From contig JAFISE010000127.1 in assembly GCA_022560025.1 (NCBI GenBank), forward strand, positions 22,272 through 86,271: DNA of 64,000 bases. The letters are read 5' to 3'. This DNA is from Stagonosporopsis chrysanthemi (lineage: Eukaryota > Ascomycota > Dothideomycetes > Pleosporales > Didymellaceae). This document shows, piece by piece, positions 44,706 through 55,597 of the stretch. The position numbers and the translations under genes are program-made. The notes under the pieces were generated by a model, which was not told where the DNA came from, searched no databases, and saw only the letters and a list, made by a program, of their open reading frames with translations. Within the stretch, counting starts at the first letter, position 1; each line of letters opens with the position of its first letter.

Positions 44706-46121
44706 ATGCGCATTCCCCTTTTCAGGATATGGTACTCGACAACGTACACGACGCTGCTCATTATACTCCTGATATTGCTATGTGTGTCGCCAGGCGATAT
44801 CATATACCAAACCATCAAGACACGCGAGATCCCGAAGCTCTTCGTTATCGGCGGAGTCTATCTGCTCACGACGATCATCGTGATCCTCATCTACTCGACC
44901 CGCATCTACACGAATCGCAGCGTTCTGCAGGCTATCCCAAAGCCATATGTGCCAGTGGAGGAGGGAGAGATTGGGAAAATGGTGCGCAGGATGATCGTGA
45001 AGCATCTCAGGCGGAGCGCGATCGTTGCATGGGATTCGCGACCGAGGGACGTGAGAGGCGAGACTGATGCTGGAGAAGACACGGATGAAGAGCCGGACGA
45101 ATACAGACCAGGTACTGCAGGCGGAGAAAAGGAGGAGGACAAAGAAAAGGCAAAGAAGCGTAAGAGTGGTCATGGTGTACCTGATGCGACAATTCTCCCG
45201 ATCAACGCAAGGTCACCACCGTGGGGGCACGTCTCTCACCCCGGCTGGGCCTCACCAGCGTCGCCTGACCTGCCGAATCTCCAGTACTGGAGCGTGATAT
45301 GCGAGCTGCCTAATCTCATCGAGGCCAAGGCAGTCTCGCTTGCGCCACCGGATCCAAACGTTGAGATGGGCGCTGTTAGATTTCCACACGAGACGCCCCT
45401 GCTCCCAGATGCGCAGGTCGTCACTCTCCTCCAGCGCCCACGAGCAATGGGTCTGCGAGCCTACCTCGCCCGCCTCTCCGAACTAGGCCTACTTAATCCG
45501 CCGACTCTCGGCCCCGCCTTCCTCGCACAGTATGAACACGCCCGCTTCTCGACCGTCAGTCTATCTGAAGCCCAATTCAAAGAAATCATGGCCATATTTG
45601 CCGACATCCTCAACGGCATGACAGAGCTCGACCCAGATGTGGTTGAAGACCTGCGCGCGCAGAGTGTTTACAGCGACACCCGCAGCCTTGCGCCCACTCA
45701 ATCATCAAGCTCAGGCAGATTCATCTCCAGCAGCCGCAGCTCCTCGAAGTCTTTTCCTCTGCATCGCAGATCACAGCTCGCGCGTCGGCCGTCCGCATCC
45801 TCGTTTTCCAGCAGTCTGAGCGCCAGCAGCGACGCCAGCCCGCACTCGCCGCAGACACTCCGCACTGCGCCTTCGCGACAGGCGCAAAGGAGTTCAGGCA
45901 TTTACGGCACGCCGCGCACAGCGTCGGCGGTGTCAGCCATGTCTTTCCGAACGTATTCTGACCGAGGCTCGGTGGTAGTGAGAGAGCCTCAACGCAGCCC
46001 GAGCACGATATTGCCAAACTCATCGACAAGCTCTTTGGGCTCGGGGAGGAGTGTGATCCGACTCCATCCCAATCCGAGCGAGGGCGACTTGCCATATCAG
46101 TACGATATTCAGGCAGGGTGA
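44706..46121 (+). CDS. DLT1: Dlt1 (defect at low temperature protein 1) homologue
   Basis: A single exon of 471 residues. Two transmembrane helices near the N-terminus (TTLLIILLILLCVSPGDII and LFVIGGVYLLTTIIVILIY) flank a short loop, followed by IYTNRSVLQAIPKPYVPVEEGEIGKMVRRMI, the conserved block of the fungal Dlt1 family. A second conserved region includes PPWGHVSHPGWASPASPDLPN and QYWSVICELPNLIEAKA. The last 150 residues are Ser-rich and disordered. The yeast gene is needed for growth in cold; molecular function is unknown. Membrane localisation is clear from the helices. Confidence 0.88.
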   Translation: MRIPLFRIWYSTTYTTLLIILLILLCVSPGDIIYQTIKTREIPKLFVIGGVYLLTTIIVILIYSTRIYTNRSVLQAIPKPYVPVEEGEIGKMVRRMIVKHLRRSAIVAWDSRPRDVRGETDAGEDTDEEPDEYRPGTAGGEKEEDKEKAKKRKSGHGVPDATILPINARSPPWGHVSHPGWASPASPDLPNLQYWSVICELPNLIEAKAVSLAPPDPNVEMGAVRFPHETPLLPDAQVVTLLQRPRAMGLRAYLARLSELGLLNPPTLGPAFLAQYEHARFSTVSLSEAQFKEIMAIFADILNGMTELDPDVVEDLRAQSVYSDTRSLAPTQSSSSGRFISSSRSSSKSFPLHRRSQLARRPSASSFSSSLSASSDASPHSPQTLRTAPSRQAQRSSGIYGTPRTASAVSAMSFRTYSDRGSVVVREPQRSPSTILPNSSTSSLGSGRSVIRLHPNPSEGDLPYQYDIQAG

Positions 46122-46823
46122 AGTCAAGACGACAAGAAAACGCAGAAAAAGACTACGAGCACGACACTGATCAAACGGGACCTGATCCTGAACTTACAGA
46201 GCCCGATGCATGAACACCAGGGACAAGTGAAGTAGCCTGTGCTGCATCATGGAGCGAGCAGTCAGACAACAACAACCAGCCACCACGAGCAGGGCGGGAA
46301 TCGGGAGAAGGGCAGGTGTTGCAGATAGATCAGAGGTGGTAGGGAGAGATCACGCAGGAAACGGTAGCAAGACACGTTTGATATCATGATGCTTTTACTA
46401 CCGAGGCTGTTCCACTCCGGAAGAGCTGGGGAAAAGAACCATAACCTGCAATATAGCACATGCGCGGAGAGCTCTGGCGTCGCACAGGCGGCCTCGGTGA
46501 GCTTCTCTGTGCAAGCTTTTACACCTGCACCTGCGCCTTCGCGCTTCAAAACAATCTCGATGTCGTGACCATGTCACCACCGTCGCCAGCTTATCGTACT
46601 CATACTGAAGAATAAAGACTGACACAATCGCACCGCCACGCCCACGTGAACATGATTACTGGAAGCTGAACTCCTCGAGTGCTGATGTCTATGTCGTCGA
46701 AAGGGTGTTTACTGAATTTTAGGACCGGTCCGGGAGTACGCAATTTGAGTGACTTGAAAAGAAAAGCCGCCAACCAAAACACCATGCAATGCCGCAAAAA
46801 AGACAAGGGTATAGTTTAGAGAT
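46122..46823. other. intergenic between convergent genes
   Basis: About 700 bp between the ends of the Dlt1 and TBP genes. Frames at 46262-46625 are shadows of one another. No gene is supported. Confidence 0.5.
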
Positions 46824-47667
46824 TTAGGACTTGCGGAAATCCGACAAGACAGGGTAGATGAGCTCGAAAGCTTGGTAGATCTCTTCACGGACCTTCGCAC
46901 CAGTCAAGACAATCTTGCCAGAGACGAAGATGAGCAGAACAATCTTAGGCTTCATCATGCGGTAGATGAGACCGGGGAACAGCTCAGGCTCGTAGGACGA
47001 GAAAGTGTGATGGCGAGATGCAAGACCCTCCAAGCGAATGGGGAACTTGATGTCGCAGGAGCCGACGATGTTCTGGATCTTGAAGTCCTAGTCGATATTA
47101 GCAGGAGCTCCAGACAGAATGTCTGTTGCAACGTACAGTGAACTTGGCGTTGAACCCCAGCTTCTGAATAATCCGCGCATATTTGCGGGAAGCGAGGCGA
47201 CTGTCATCCTCAGATTTGGCACCGGTGACGACCATCTTTCCACTCGCAAAGACCAAAGCCGTTGTTTTGGGCTCACGGATACGCATGATGACGGCAGCGA
47301 AACGCTTCGGGTTGTACTCGGCGTTACGCGCGTGCAGAGCAATAGTCTTGAGGTCTAGGCGAGCGGAGAGGTTGACTGTGGCGACAATATTCTGGAGGGT
47401 GGGCACGATTCCAGAAGGCACTTGGCCGTTCTGTGTATCGGGGGTAGCCGCTGGGGTTGCAACGCCGTTGGCATTGTTGCCGTCTGGCTGTGCGCTCTTC
47501 TCGGACGTCGGCGGGGTCAGGTCTCCGCTGTTAGGGTAGGACAGAGAACCAGGTCCGACGAACTAGAGAGGATGTTAATGAGGCTTTACAACAAAGACAT
47601 CACACATGCTTACCGTCTTGGCCTGAGCGGCGGTGGACGGGTGAGAGGTAAGAGAGGAAGGATCCAT
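46824..47667 (-). CDS. TATA-box-binding protein (TBP)
   Basis: Exons 47667-47614, 47562-47137 and 47087-46824, giving 247 residues. The N-terminal about 65 residues are species-variable (MDPSSLTSHPSTAAQ). The saddle domain follows as two direct repeats: VPTLQNIVATVNL through TTALVFASGKMVVTGAKSED in the first, and IQNIVGSCDIKFPIRLEGLA, PELFPGLIYRMMKPKIV and LIFVSGKIVLTGAKVREE in the second. Both intron junctions fall in frame and restore these repeats. TBP nucleates RNA polymerase I, II and III pre-initiation complexes in the nucleus. Sequence conservation leaves essentially no doubt. Confidence 0.97.
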
Positions 47668-49558
47668 GATTGTGGATTGATGTATGAGCTCGACGGAATA
47701 CCGTTTGAGCTAAGAGTATCTGAAGAGGGTTCTTGACAGACTGCGCAGGTCAGAATGTGACTTGGAGAAGCGGCGGTCTAGTCAGGGAGACTACGGAATC
47801 GCGAATGTATTGCGACAATCGCTCGACACCAAAGTGCGAGATGGGATGGGTAGGCAGGCAGAGGTGAAACCGTACCGGAGGCGAGAGAGCTACTATCGAA
47901 AGAGTCCCGGGCAAACGTTGACAAGAGGTGCCGTGGATCGCGCAGCACTGCCGGTGACGGCAGGGTTAGTGATGTACGGTGGTGGTGGTAGAAACCAAAA
48001 GCAAAGCCAGCAAGCCTTTGGCAGGGTAAGTCGGTGGTGCGACTGGGTGGCGGCTGCTCGTGGTGGCTGTCGCAAGCGAATGAGGCTAGCGCCGGTCGCG
48101 AGTGTGCTCCTCAAGCTCGAAGAGAGTGAAAATGTGTGCTAGTCAAACACACAAATCGTCCCTGGTTGCGTATTAGAGAGCGCGCAGGTGAAAACAGTGT
48201 TTTCGGTTTGCGGCGTGGGGCGGTGCGGGGGAGCGGAGTGAGGCGGCGAGCGGAGTGCAAGGCGACCAAAAGGGCGATAAACCAAGGGGGCAGCCCGAGT
48301 ACTTATAGTCGCCGGCCAGCGGCCCGTGCGCTGCGCTAGCGGTCACCACGACCCGCCGCTTTTGTGCCTGGAAGTTTCTGCGTGTGGAAAAGGGGTGGCT
48401 CGTCATGCACGGCGCGTCGCTCTTTCACTGCGCTGCGCTGCCTCGCGTCCTGCGACAGCGAGGGCGATGCAGCCGGCGGCCAGCTCCCTTTGCAGCGCCG
48501 TCGCCGGCTGCCAGCTGTCGTCGCGCAGCGTGGGGATGGGTGCAGCGCTGATGCGACGGCGATGCAGACGCGCGCCGCCTGCTCGCATTACCAGGACATG
48601 ACGCTGCCTGCAACCGGCGCTGCGTTTGTGCTGTCGCCTGCTCCGGGCCCTAGCCACGCCGACCACTCACCTTGGCCGCAACACTTGCCTCCCGGCGGTG
48701 CCAAACTCGACGAGAAAATTCTATCGCGACGCTGCTGGTCAGGGTTGCGGGCGGCGAGGAGCTGCGCAGTGCGCAGTCTGCGCCAGCCCTTGGAATGCAC
48801 TGCAGCGCTTCCGAGACAAGTGCGACAGGCTGCGCGTCCCGCCTTTGTGCTCGCTGCCCGCAAACAACGGAGTGGCGGAGAGGAGGAAGGGGGCAGGAGC
48901 TGCTTTCACAAGAAGACAAGGTGACAAGGCAACAAAGCAGCGGCACGCCGGCGATCCAGGATTTAGCGTTTGCGAAAGCGTCGCCTGTGGTTTGCTGGGC
49001 CGGGGAACAGATGCATATTCCGCCCCCAACTGTGCCAGTGCGAGTGCCAGTATGACTCACGACCTTCGCTGACCGACAGGCCACCTCATCGCCCCACCGG
49101 TGAACACCACGGCGCGTCTTGAGACTGGCATCGCGGGGTCTCGAACCGTGTCTTAAATTCGTCTGGTGTCGAGCGCGCTGCATTTGATTGTTGATGCAGA
49201 ATGAATACTCAGCAATGCACAATCAGGCAGAAGTCTTGGCGTCGTGTTTGATGATCATGGCCTTGCCAGCCTTGCGACACCGCGCTCGGCGATCACAATA
49301 TGCTGTAGACAAAAAGGCCTGCATCAACGAGTCGAACGGTCGACTCTATGCAAGTTATGTGGACGCGATATGTGCGCGTGCTGAGGGACGAGTCGTTGAT
49401 GAATCTTTGTGTGTATCAAGCCATCGTGCCTCAGAACTACAACCTATGTCAGGTGAACACTTGTCATGTCTTTCCACAGGGTTATGGCAGTGGAGACAAA
49501 CAGCTCAGTTCCTAAATCACTGACGTGCTCGTTGGCTCTTGATATTCACGACTGAGAA
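47668..49558. other. 1.9-kb GC-rich stretch upstream of TBP, no supported gene
   Basis: From about 48.2 to 49.0 kb the sequence is markedly GC-rich and open in several frames on both strands at once (for example 48364-48924 plus, 48650-49222 minus). The putative peptides are Ala/Arg/Cys-rich with no domain, the usual sign of chance open frames in GC-rich DNA. It likely holds the TBP promoter and possibly long leader sequence. Confidence 0.45.
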
Positions 49559-51421
49559 TTACTCAAGGCTCACCATCTCAAAGTGCGCATCTTGATGCTC
49601 CGCTCCCTCCCCGTCCATCAAACCGTGCGTATAGGACCCGCCAACAAGCCGGTAACGCTTGCTGCCGTCAACACGACGGAGGATGATGGGTACGCGGCAT
49701 CCAGATACAATCCAAACCGAATCGCCCTTGCGCAAGCATTGAGTGCCAATCCCAAAGTAACCTTGCTTCGTGCAGAATGGTCGTAGGAGCATAGCGTGCG
49801 AATAATGGACATCGTAAGGTGAGGCCTGGTGTGCTAGTTCTACAAGATATGCAGGGTCATTTGCAGCCCTGAGACGTGCTTGTTCAAGTTCGTCTCGCAT
49901 TGGCAGAATACTGTTCATACTAGAAGGCTCCGGGAAAGTAGTTGGTTCTTCAGTCGCCGATACGTACCGCCAGAGTACCCAACTGCGAAATGACTGCTCC
50001 AATTCAACCGGTGCAGGATACTTAACATCTTGGCTTGTTGGCGTGCTGCCTCTATTTGTTATCAAAGAGCGCCAAACAGCCTGCTCACGGCTCTGAATAC
50101 CGTGTGTCATCCCATGTGTCGACTCAAGCCTTGAGAGCAATTTCCATAGTGTCGAGGAGTGTAATTTGGCTCGCAGTTTCTTCTTTTCTTCAGAAATTGC
50201 CACGATGTCATCCACCTTGACGCCCTCGACAATTAGCTCCCTTCTGTTACTCGATAGGACATACAATGTAGGGCGTTGCCCGGCTGCCTGAAAGTCTCTG
50301 TATCCAACCATACGAAGTCCAAGAGATTCTGACACTGACCAGTCCGGAACCCATGACGGGAGATTAAACTTCGGAGTCTGGAAGTCGTCCCCTTCCACAC
50401 ATGTGAGCAAAAGCATGCTTCCGGACTCCTTGATTGCGTATTCTGCAGCGGTGATATACGCTTCGGTCACGGTGCGACTGTAATCTGGGAAAATACTCGC
50501 ATTACCTAGGTGAAGCTGCGAATACACCTTATCCCTTGGATCCTCGCAGACGGACGGGCGGGCCTGAATGAGCGCATAGAGTAAGCACTCCTTGTCCGAC
50601 CTTTTCCACGAGTTGCGCTGCGACAGGAGCCGACCTGGGGCTTTGTGCCACTGGTTTGCTTAATCTCCGACTAATGAGGGTTCTCTGAGCACCGTTGTCC
50701 AGGTGCTTGTGGACAGGAAGTACGAAAAGGTGACAAGCGTCTCCCATGATGTGGTATACGATCCACACAGAACAGTGCAGCTCCTGGCAAATACTGCTTC
50801 TTGTATGATCCACGCGCGGCTAAACCAGTTTCTAGCGAAGAACTGTGAAAGGGCCCTCCATCTCCTTATATTCAGTAACGGCTCCTCATCGCTGGCCGAC
50901 ACGTCGTAAGCATTGAGCGACACTCTTACTCTAGAATCCACTGCGCTCAGTCCTTCCAGAAGTTCAAAGGCCAGAACTGTCGAATCATCTTCAGGGCCAA
51001 GCCAGACGAAAACATGACTTGCAGTGATGTAGATCTGACCCATGAGAATCACTTGAAGACTTTTCTCCGTAACGTCATCCTGGTTTATACAGAGGGCGTC
51101 GATCCAGATGCACGTGGTGGATCTTTGATTGGCAGCCCATTGCCACAGAAAGTCGTACAGATTCTGAGTCACCACAATCGATTTATCGTTGCATAGAACT
51201 GATAGAGAATCATTTGTGGGTGCATACGGCCGCTTCAGGTCGACGCCGTCCCGGTGGCATGGCCCCCACGTATAGGACAGCGCAGAGAAATTGAGGTTTT
51301 CCTTCTTCAGGCTGTGGATGGTGACATGGCATCGGATACCGCCAGTTTCTTCTTGGTCGACACATAGTAGCCTGATCTGGTCACCTTGAAGCGGAGGGAG
51401 GTCGTAAAATCCCGTAGACAT
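49559..51421 (-). pseudogene. HET-domain protein gene with one in-frame stop
   Basis: The frame runs 621 codons from ATG at 51421 to a stop at 49559, broken only by TAA at 50660-50662 (after residue 253). The HET domain lies before the break: LNFSALSYTWGPC, IWIDALCINQDD, WLGPEDD and RNWFSRAWIIQEA. After the break, in the same frame, come DPRDKVYSQLHLGN, LPSWVPDWS and the usual C-terminal block GDSVWIVSGCRVPIILRR...YRLVGGSYTHGLMDGEG. HET proteins trigger programmed cell death upon non-self recognition in fungi. A 42-nt GTGCTC...CAG intron could remove the stop in frame, but that donor is poor, so a nonsense allele seems likelier. The first 253 residues could still yield an isolated HET domain. 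Confidence 0.85.
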
Positions 51422-52058
51422 GGCGTTTGGTGGGGAGATTTGAAGGCCGAAAATTGCTTACGTTCAGCGTTGAGCGGCTAATTGCGCTGTTCAGAACTCG
51501 AAGCCCAAGCGCATGAGACCGAACCGTGTACCATTCAATGTGGTCCTCTGGAAGTGGCTTGCGAGTTCCGCTTCTTAGTTGTCACGAATTGGCGAATGTG
51601 TTGGTGATAATCTTATGCGCACTTGCCGAGGGTCAACGATGACCGGTATGTCCATAAGGTTCAAAGTCGATTATAAAATAGCGGTCGATCAGCAGTGATG
51701 GTCTGGAGTGAGAACGGAGGAGTTGTATGCAGCAGTCCTGCAGCCACAGATTCTCATGCAGCGACTATACCCGAACTAGCCTGAGCCACCGAGGGGCCCA
51801 CTCATAGTCTGGCGTTGCATGCCAGGCAAAACACAGATCCTGTTGATTGCGTGATATCTTTAGAACGGTTTCTTGAAAGCTTTCTCTCTCTGTAGCAAGA
51901 GACACAGGAATCAGATGCCTACCTTTCCCTTGCGCTGCGGGGGCCGCCGTTGAAGACAGGGTTGCGTACACGCCTCAGCGAACGACTGGACAAGCAAAAA
52001 GATGGACCAAGGTTGGATTCGAAATAGGAGATGAGTATTGTTGAAGAACCGCCGTGGA
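51422..52058. other. intergenic
   Basis: About 640 bp, HET promoter. No gene is supported. Confidence 0.5.
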
Positions 52059-52879
52059 CTAGGCAGCCATCATGGCCGGAACGCCTAGTTTGATGAATGT
52101 CCATGTTTCTCCGTTGTCTGCCGTTGGCATCTCTCCGCCAGTGACGTGGTACTCCCAAGATCTGGCGTGCTCGAAGGATAAATCCATCTTGTTTAGGGTG
52201 ATGGAGATATCCTCCCAGCCTCCCGAAGTGTTAGCAGATGCTGATCGACCGCTGGTGGTGAATGATTTGCGTACTATGGGCTGGTACAGTAGTGCAAGGC
52301 TGAGCTGCACATTCAACCGATACATAGAGAATTTTGCCATGTTGTCCTTTGCTGGTTGAGACTCGAGAGACTAGCTCATCGTTGACGTAAAGGTTCTGAT
52401 CCCAAAGGTTCGTGGTCGTGTTCAATTGTCTGGTGCGATGTAGCCTAATAGAGCTTCAGGGACGATAGGTTCAAAATACAATAAGTCTTGATCCGATTAC
52501 CGGGCGAAGCCTTGACTGGTGTACCATTGGTGATGGATGAGCCTTTCAGGGTACATGCGAAGTTGCACCAATTTCTGCCCAGGTTCTGACACCATGTGCC
52601 TCTAGAAGTCAGCAATATGGACCAGCCATTGTGTTGGCTCGGTTTTTCCTACCTTCCCGGCGAGCTCTGGGTCACTCCCTGGAGGAAGTTCGCATGATCA
52701 ATCATGATCGCGCTCCAGAGAGCTGCGTGCCCGTTGATAGTCTCAGGAACATCTCCGAGTACAAGCGTTGCGACAGCTTCTTGAATCCATGCGTCAGCGT
52801 TGGCAGAAAGAGTGATGACGTCGAGTTTAGCGGAGACGAGCGATAAGAAAGCGCCAAGGGCTGTCCAGGATGTCTTCAT
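52059..52879 (-). pseudogene. predicted small secreted protein gene, frame-disrupted
   Basis: The minus strand starts MKTSWTALGAFLSLVSAK, a signal peptide, at 52879. A 51-bp intron (52602-52652) joins it to GTWCQNLGRNWCNFACTLKG. A further intron (52220-52274, branch CTAAC) joins CTTVPAHS to WEDISITLNKMDLSFEHAR and the end TFIKLGVPAMMAA. The conserved Cys/Trp pattern suggests a real secreted protein family of fungi that I cannot name. In between, at about 52430-52500, the frame is broken: a 49-bp segment bounded by TTGAAC repeats separates RIKTYCILN from TTTNLWDQNLYVNDE, and no splice choice I tried keeps the frame. The gene is probably inactivated, or has an unusual intron. Confidence 0.5.
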
Positions 52880-53541
52880 CGTAATGGTATTGTCAAACGA
52901 GTGAAGAAGAATATGGTAACGTCTACAATGATCGGGGCTAGTTGAATTGGTGGCTTTCGTACTGTGAGATCAACGCAATGATCTTGACTATGTAGATCAT
53001 TGCAAGGTAATTAAACTCCATAATCGCGCAGTTGTTTCGTCAAGGCTCTGTATAGAGGCAATTGTTTCGAAACCAGTATGGAGCCAGTGCCCAGACCAGA
53101 ACGTTGGGTTACACGAGCAGTTATTTACAGCACCATGTTGTGTCTGCCGAAACACGATGCCAGTCAGGTGCAAGTCCTGACCTGGGTCCTGTTGCATGTG
53201 GAGCCGAACCGGATAATTTCGATAGGGCGCTCCCGTCGGACATTCAGTAACGAAGTAGAGCTTTCAATCGAAATGACCTTGCTGGTCATCGCCCTCGAGA
53301 GGAAGCGAGCCATCGTGAAGCTCAGGTGAGGCTGGCTGCATGTGATCGGTGGTTGTTTACTTTGGCCTGCGAGCTTGGCAATCTCCACGTGAAGAGCACA
53401 ATTCTGTGACCGATACGTGCTTGCAGCTGCAGCTCATGATCCGCTGTAACAGGGTCGCGTCGATGTCCCGACTGTGGATAATGTGCGCGAGTTAATCGGA
53501 GGATGAAGATGGAGGCATGGCACAGAGCACCCACAGACGTA
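52880..53541. other. intergenic next to transposon copy 2
   Basis: About 660 bp. Frames at 52997-53564 show no domain. No gene is supported. Confidence 0.45.
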
Positions 53542-53586
53542 CAGTGTCCGTGCACCTCGTGCACGTTTTCATCTTGTGCACGCGAA
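53542..53586 (+). repeat. left terminal inverted repeat of transposon copy 2
   Basis: A 45-bp arm with three GTGCAC motifs at offsets 8, 17 and 34 from the tip. The two inner ones match the spacing in copy 1. Confidence 0.9.
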
Positions 53587-53667
53587 AACGACTTTTGGCA
53601 GCCACAAAAATCAGGTTATACAGCCACACACAAAAGCTATTATATAGAGATTTTTTGTAGTAATAAT

Positions 53668-55551
53668 CTATTGAGTACCACGGTGCTTTCCCTGTTGCCA
53701 CTTCTTATTTAGACGTGTTGTGCGGCCGCTGCGTGTGGTAACTGGTGGAGGTGTCGGGGAAGGCGACGCCTCAACTACAACCCGAGTAGCGCCACGCACA
53801 CACTGCTTTTTGGCTGCTAGCTCTGTAGGAGGCTTTTGCAAGGCCTTGCGCTTGCTTGTTTGAGTACTTTGTATAGAATTGAGTGCGTTGCGCTCCTGTT
53901 TCTTACGTTGTTTCTCAGCCTTCTCAGCAGCTGTCCTGAGGGCTCTCTCTTCCTTTGCCCTTGCTCGCTCCACCCTCTGCTGCTCCTTCTGATGCTCATC
54001 CCGAACCTTCTTCTCAGCTGCCTCTGCCTTCCTGCGAGCCTTTGCAGCAGCTTCCTCAGCCTGTTGACGAGTATTTTGACGTAGTTGAGCCTGGGCTTCC
54101 TCCACCTTCGTTGGAGACCACAGCATTGCGTTAGAAGTATAGGACTTGGTGGCCTGCAGCGGCAGGGCTTGGCGGTACCTCTGAGAGGTCTTTTGGGTAT
54201 TAATTTGGTTGCGGAGGCCTTTGTTTTCTACCTCTAGAAGTGAGTTGCGAGCTGCCAAGTAGTTCAACGTGCAAACCAGCTTCTTTGCCTCATAACTTGT
54301 TGAGTCCTTCACTGTTTCGTTGCAAAACTGTTCTAGGGCAATTCTATTGACGTTGAGTAATAGAGATGGAGTTTGCGGAAGCTTGCTTTAGCTGTTCTTG
54401 AACCTATTGAGTATAATAGGTAGGTCTAGTGGTGAGATGCCTGTGGCTTGGTACGCAGCCAGCACAAGCTTGCAGGTCATTGTTTTGTACCAGGCAGCTT
54501 GGAAAAGCTTGTAGAAGTAATGCTTTTTAATGCCAGTTAAGGCTTGGGTTTAGTGTAGTTGTTTAGTGACTTCTTTAGAGTAGTTGTTGCCTAAAGGTAA
54601 GAAGCAACCCACATTGAGCGGCTGCAGCGTCTGGGTACTGTGAGGTAGATAGATAAGTAGTAGAATCTTATAACAACAACAATAGTTAATAAAAGCTATT
54701 GTTATGTGAGAGCTGTGGCCGTCAAGTATGAGTAGGCGCTAACTACTGCAAGTTTTACTCAAAGTTTCCCGCTCAAACACCTGTTCAAGCTAGGCAAGAC
54801 TAACCTCGTTGTTGGACCAGCCAGAGGGCGTTGCAGTAGAGTATATATTGTCTTTTCCTGCGTCCAGGTCTTCTATCTAGGACGATTGTAGACTGTTCGC
54901 CTGGCCTGCAAAAATGACAGTTGGCGGCAACGCTGAACTATCAGCGCAGATAGCTGCAATAATTGTTACCCACTCTCTATTGCCATCTTGCAGACTCTGG
55001 CGCTTGCCTTTTGTCTCCTAGCTTGCCTTACTAAACACTCTTTTGCTTCTATTTACTAATCCAACTGAGAGGCCCTTCTTATCTATATTGTACGTGTGCT
55101 GGGGCTCAATGGAGTATTCGTCGATTTTGGAACGTAGTAGGTTGAAATAGTATGAGTACTTTTTGCTGTTATCAGCGTTGTGGCGCGTGGCGTCTATAGC
55201 AGAGGTCTATTTGTATGTGAGCGTCTCGTGGTGACGGTGCAGGAACTGAGTAACCTAGGCATCGCCAACGTACTGTTTAGCTACTTCTAAGGCGAAATTT
55301 TGTACTATTTGCCTTGTAGGAGCCAGGCCTTAGTCTGCAAGGTCTATTATATATTTGCAGAGCTCAGCTTCTTGTTGTGGGGTGATCTTTTGCTGTTGGA
55401 GGTAGCCCTGTTCACGCGACGCGCAAACGCGTCGGTGTCGCCGCGACAGCGTGGATCTTGACACTGAACTTTCTTTAGCAATTTTTGTATACGATAGTTC
55501 ACTAGCTGCATCTGCTGCGTCACAGGCTTCAAGCGCAGCTTTTAAATCCAT
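53668..55551 (-). pseudogene. pogo-like transposase, nonsense-mutated (copy 2)
   Basis: A frame of 1,884 nt from ATG at 55551 to a stop at 53668, exactly the length of copy 1. The longest intact piece (53668-54312) is the coiled, basic C-terminal third. In-frame stops include 55330-55332, 54877-54879 and 54550-54552, all at the same codons as stops in copy 1, plus private ones such as the Trp codon of the SW-RLL block. The catalytic residues are also damaged: the first block reads NIDKKGL (Glu to Lys next to the first Asp) and the third reads PLNVGCF (Asp to Asn), both G-to-A changes. LILDGHSSH keeps the second Asp. It is inactive. Confidence 0.9.
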
Positions 55552-55597
55552 GCCGTCATTGAGTTATCGCGTTGAGGATAGTAACGCGTTTTTGGTG

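Noticed and set aside
49095..49165. Possible tRNA on the minus strand (B-box-like GGTTCGAGACC)
   Set aside because: The T stem does not pair and no cloverleaf can be drawn around it.
48364..49222. Overlapping long frames on both strands upstream of TBP
   Set aside because: Simultaneous openness in several frames follows from high GC content; peptides are Ala/Arg/Cys-rich with no family resemblance.
50660..50701. 42-nt intron removing the HET stop
   Set aside because: The donor GTGCTC lacks the near-invariant +5 G and the length is below other introns here (45 bp or more); kept only as an alternative.
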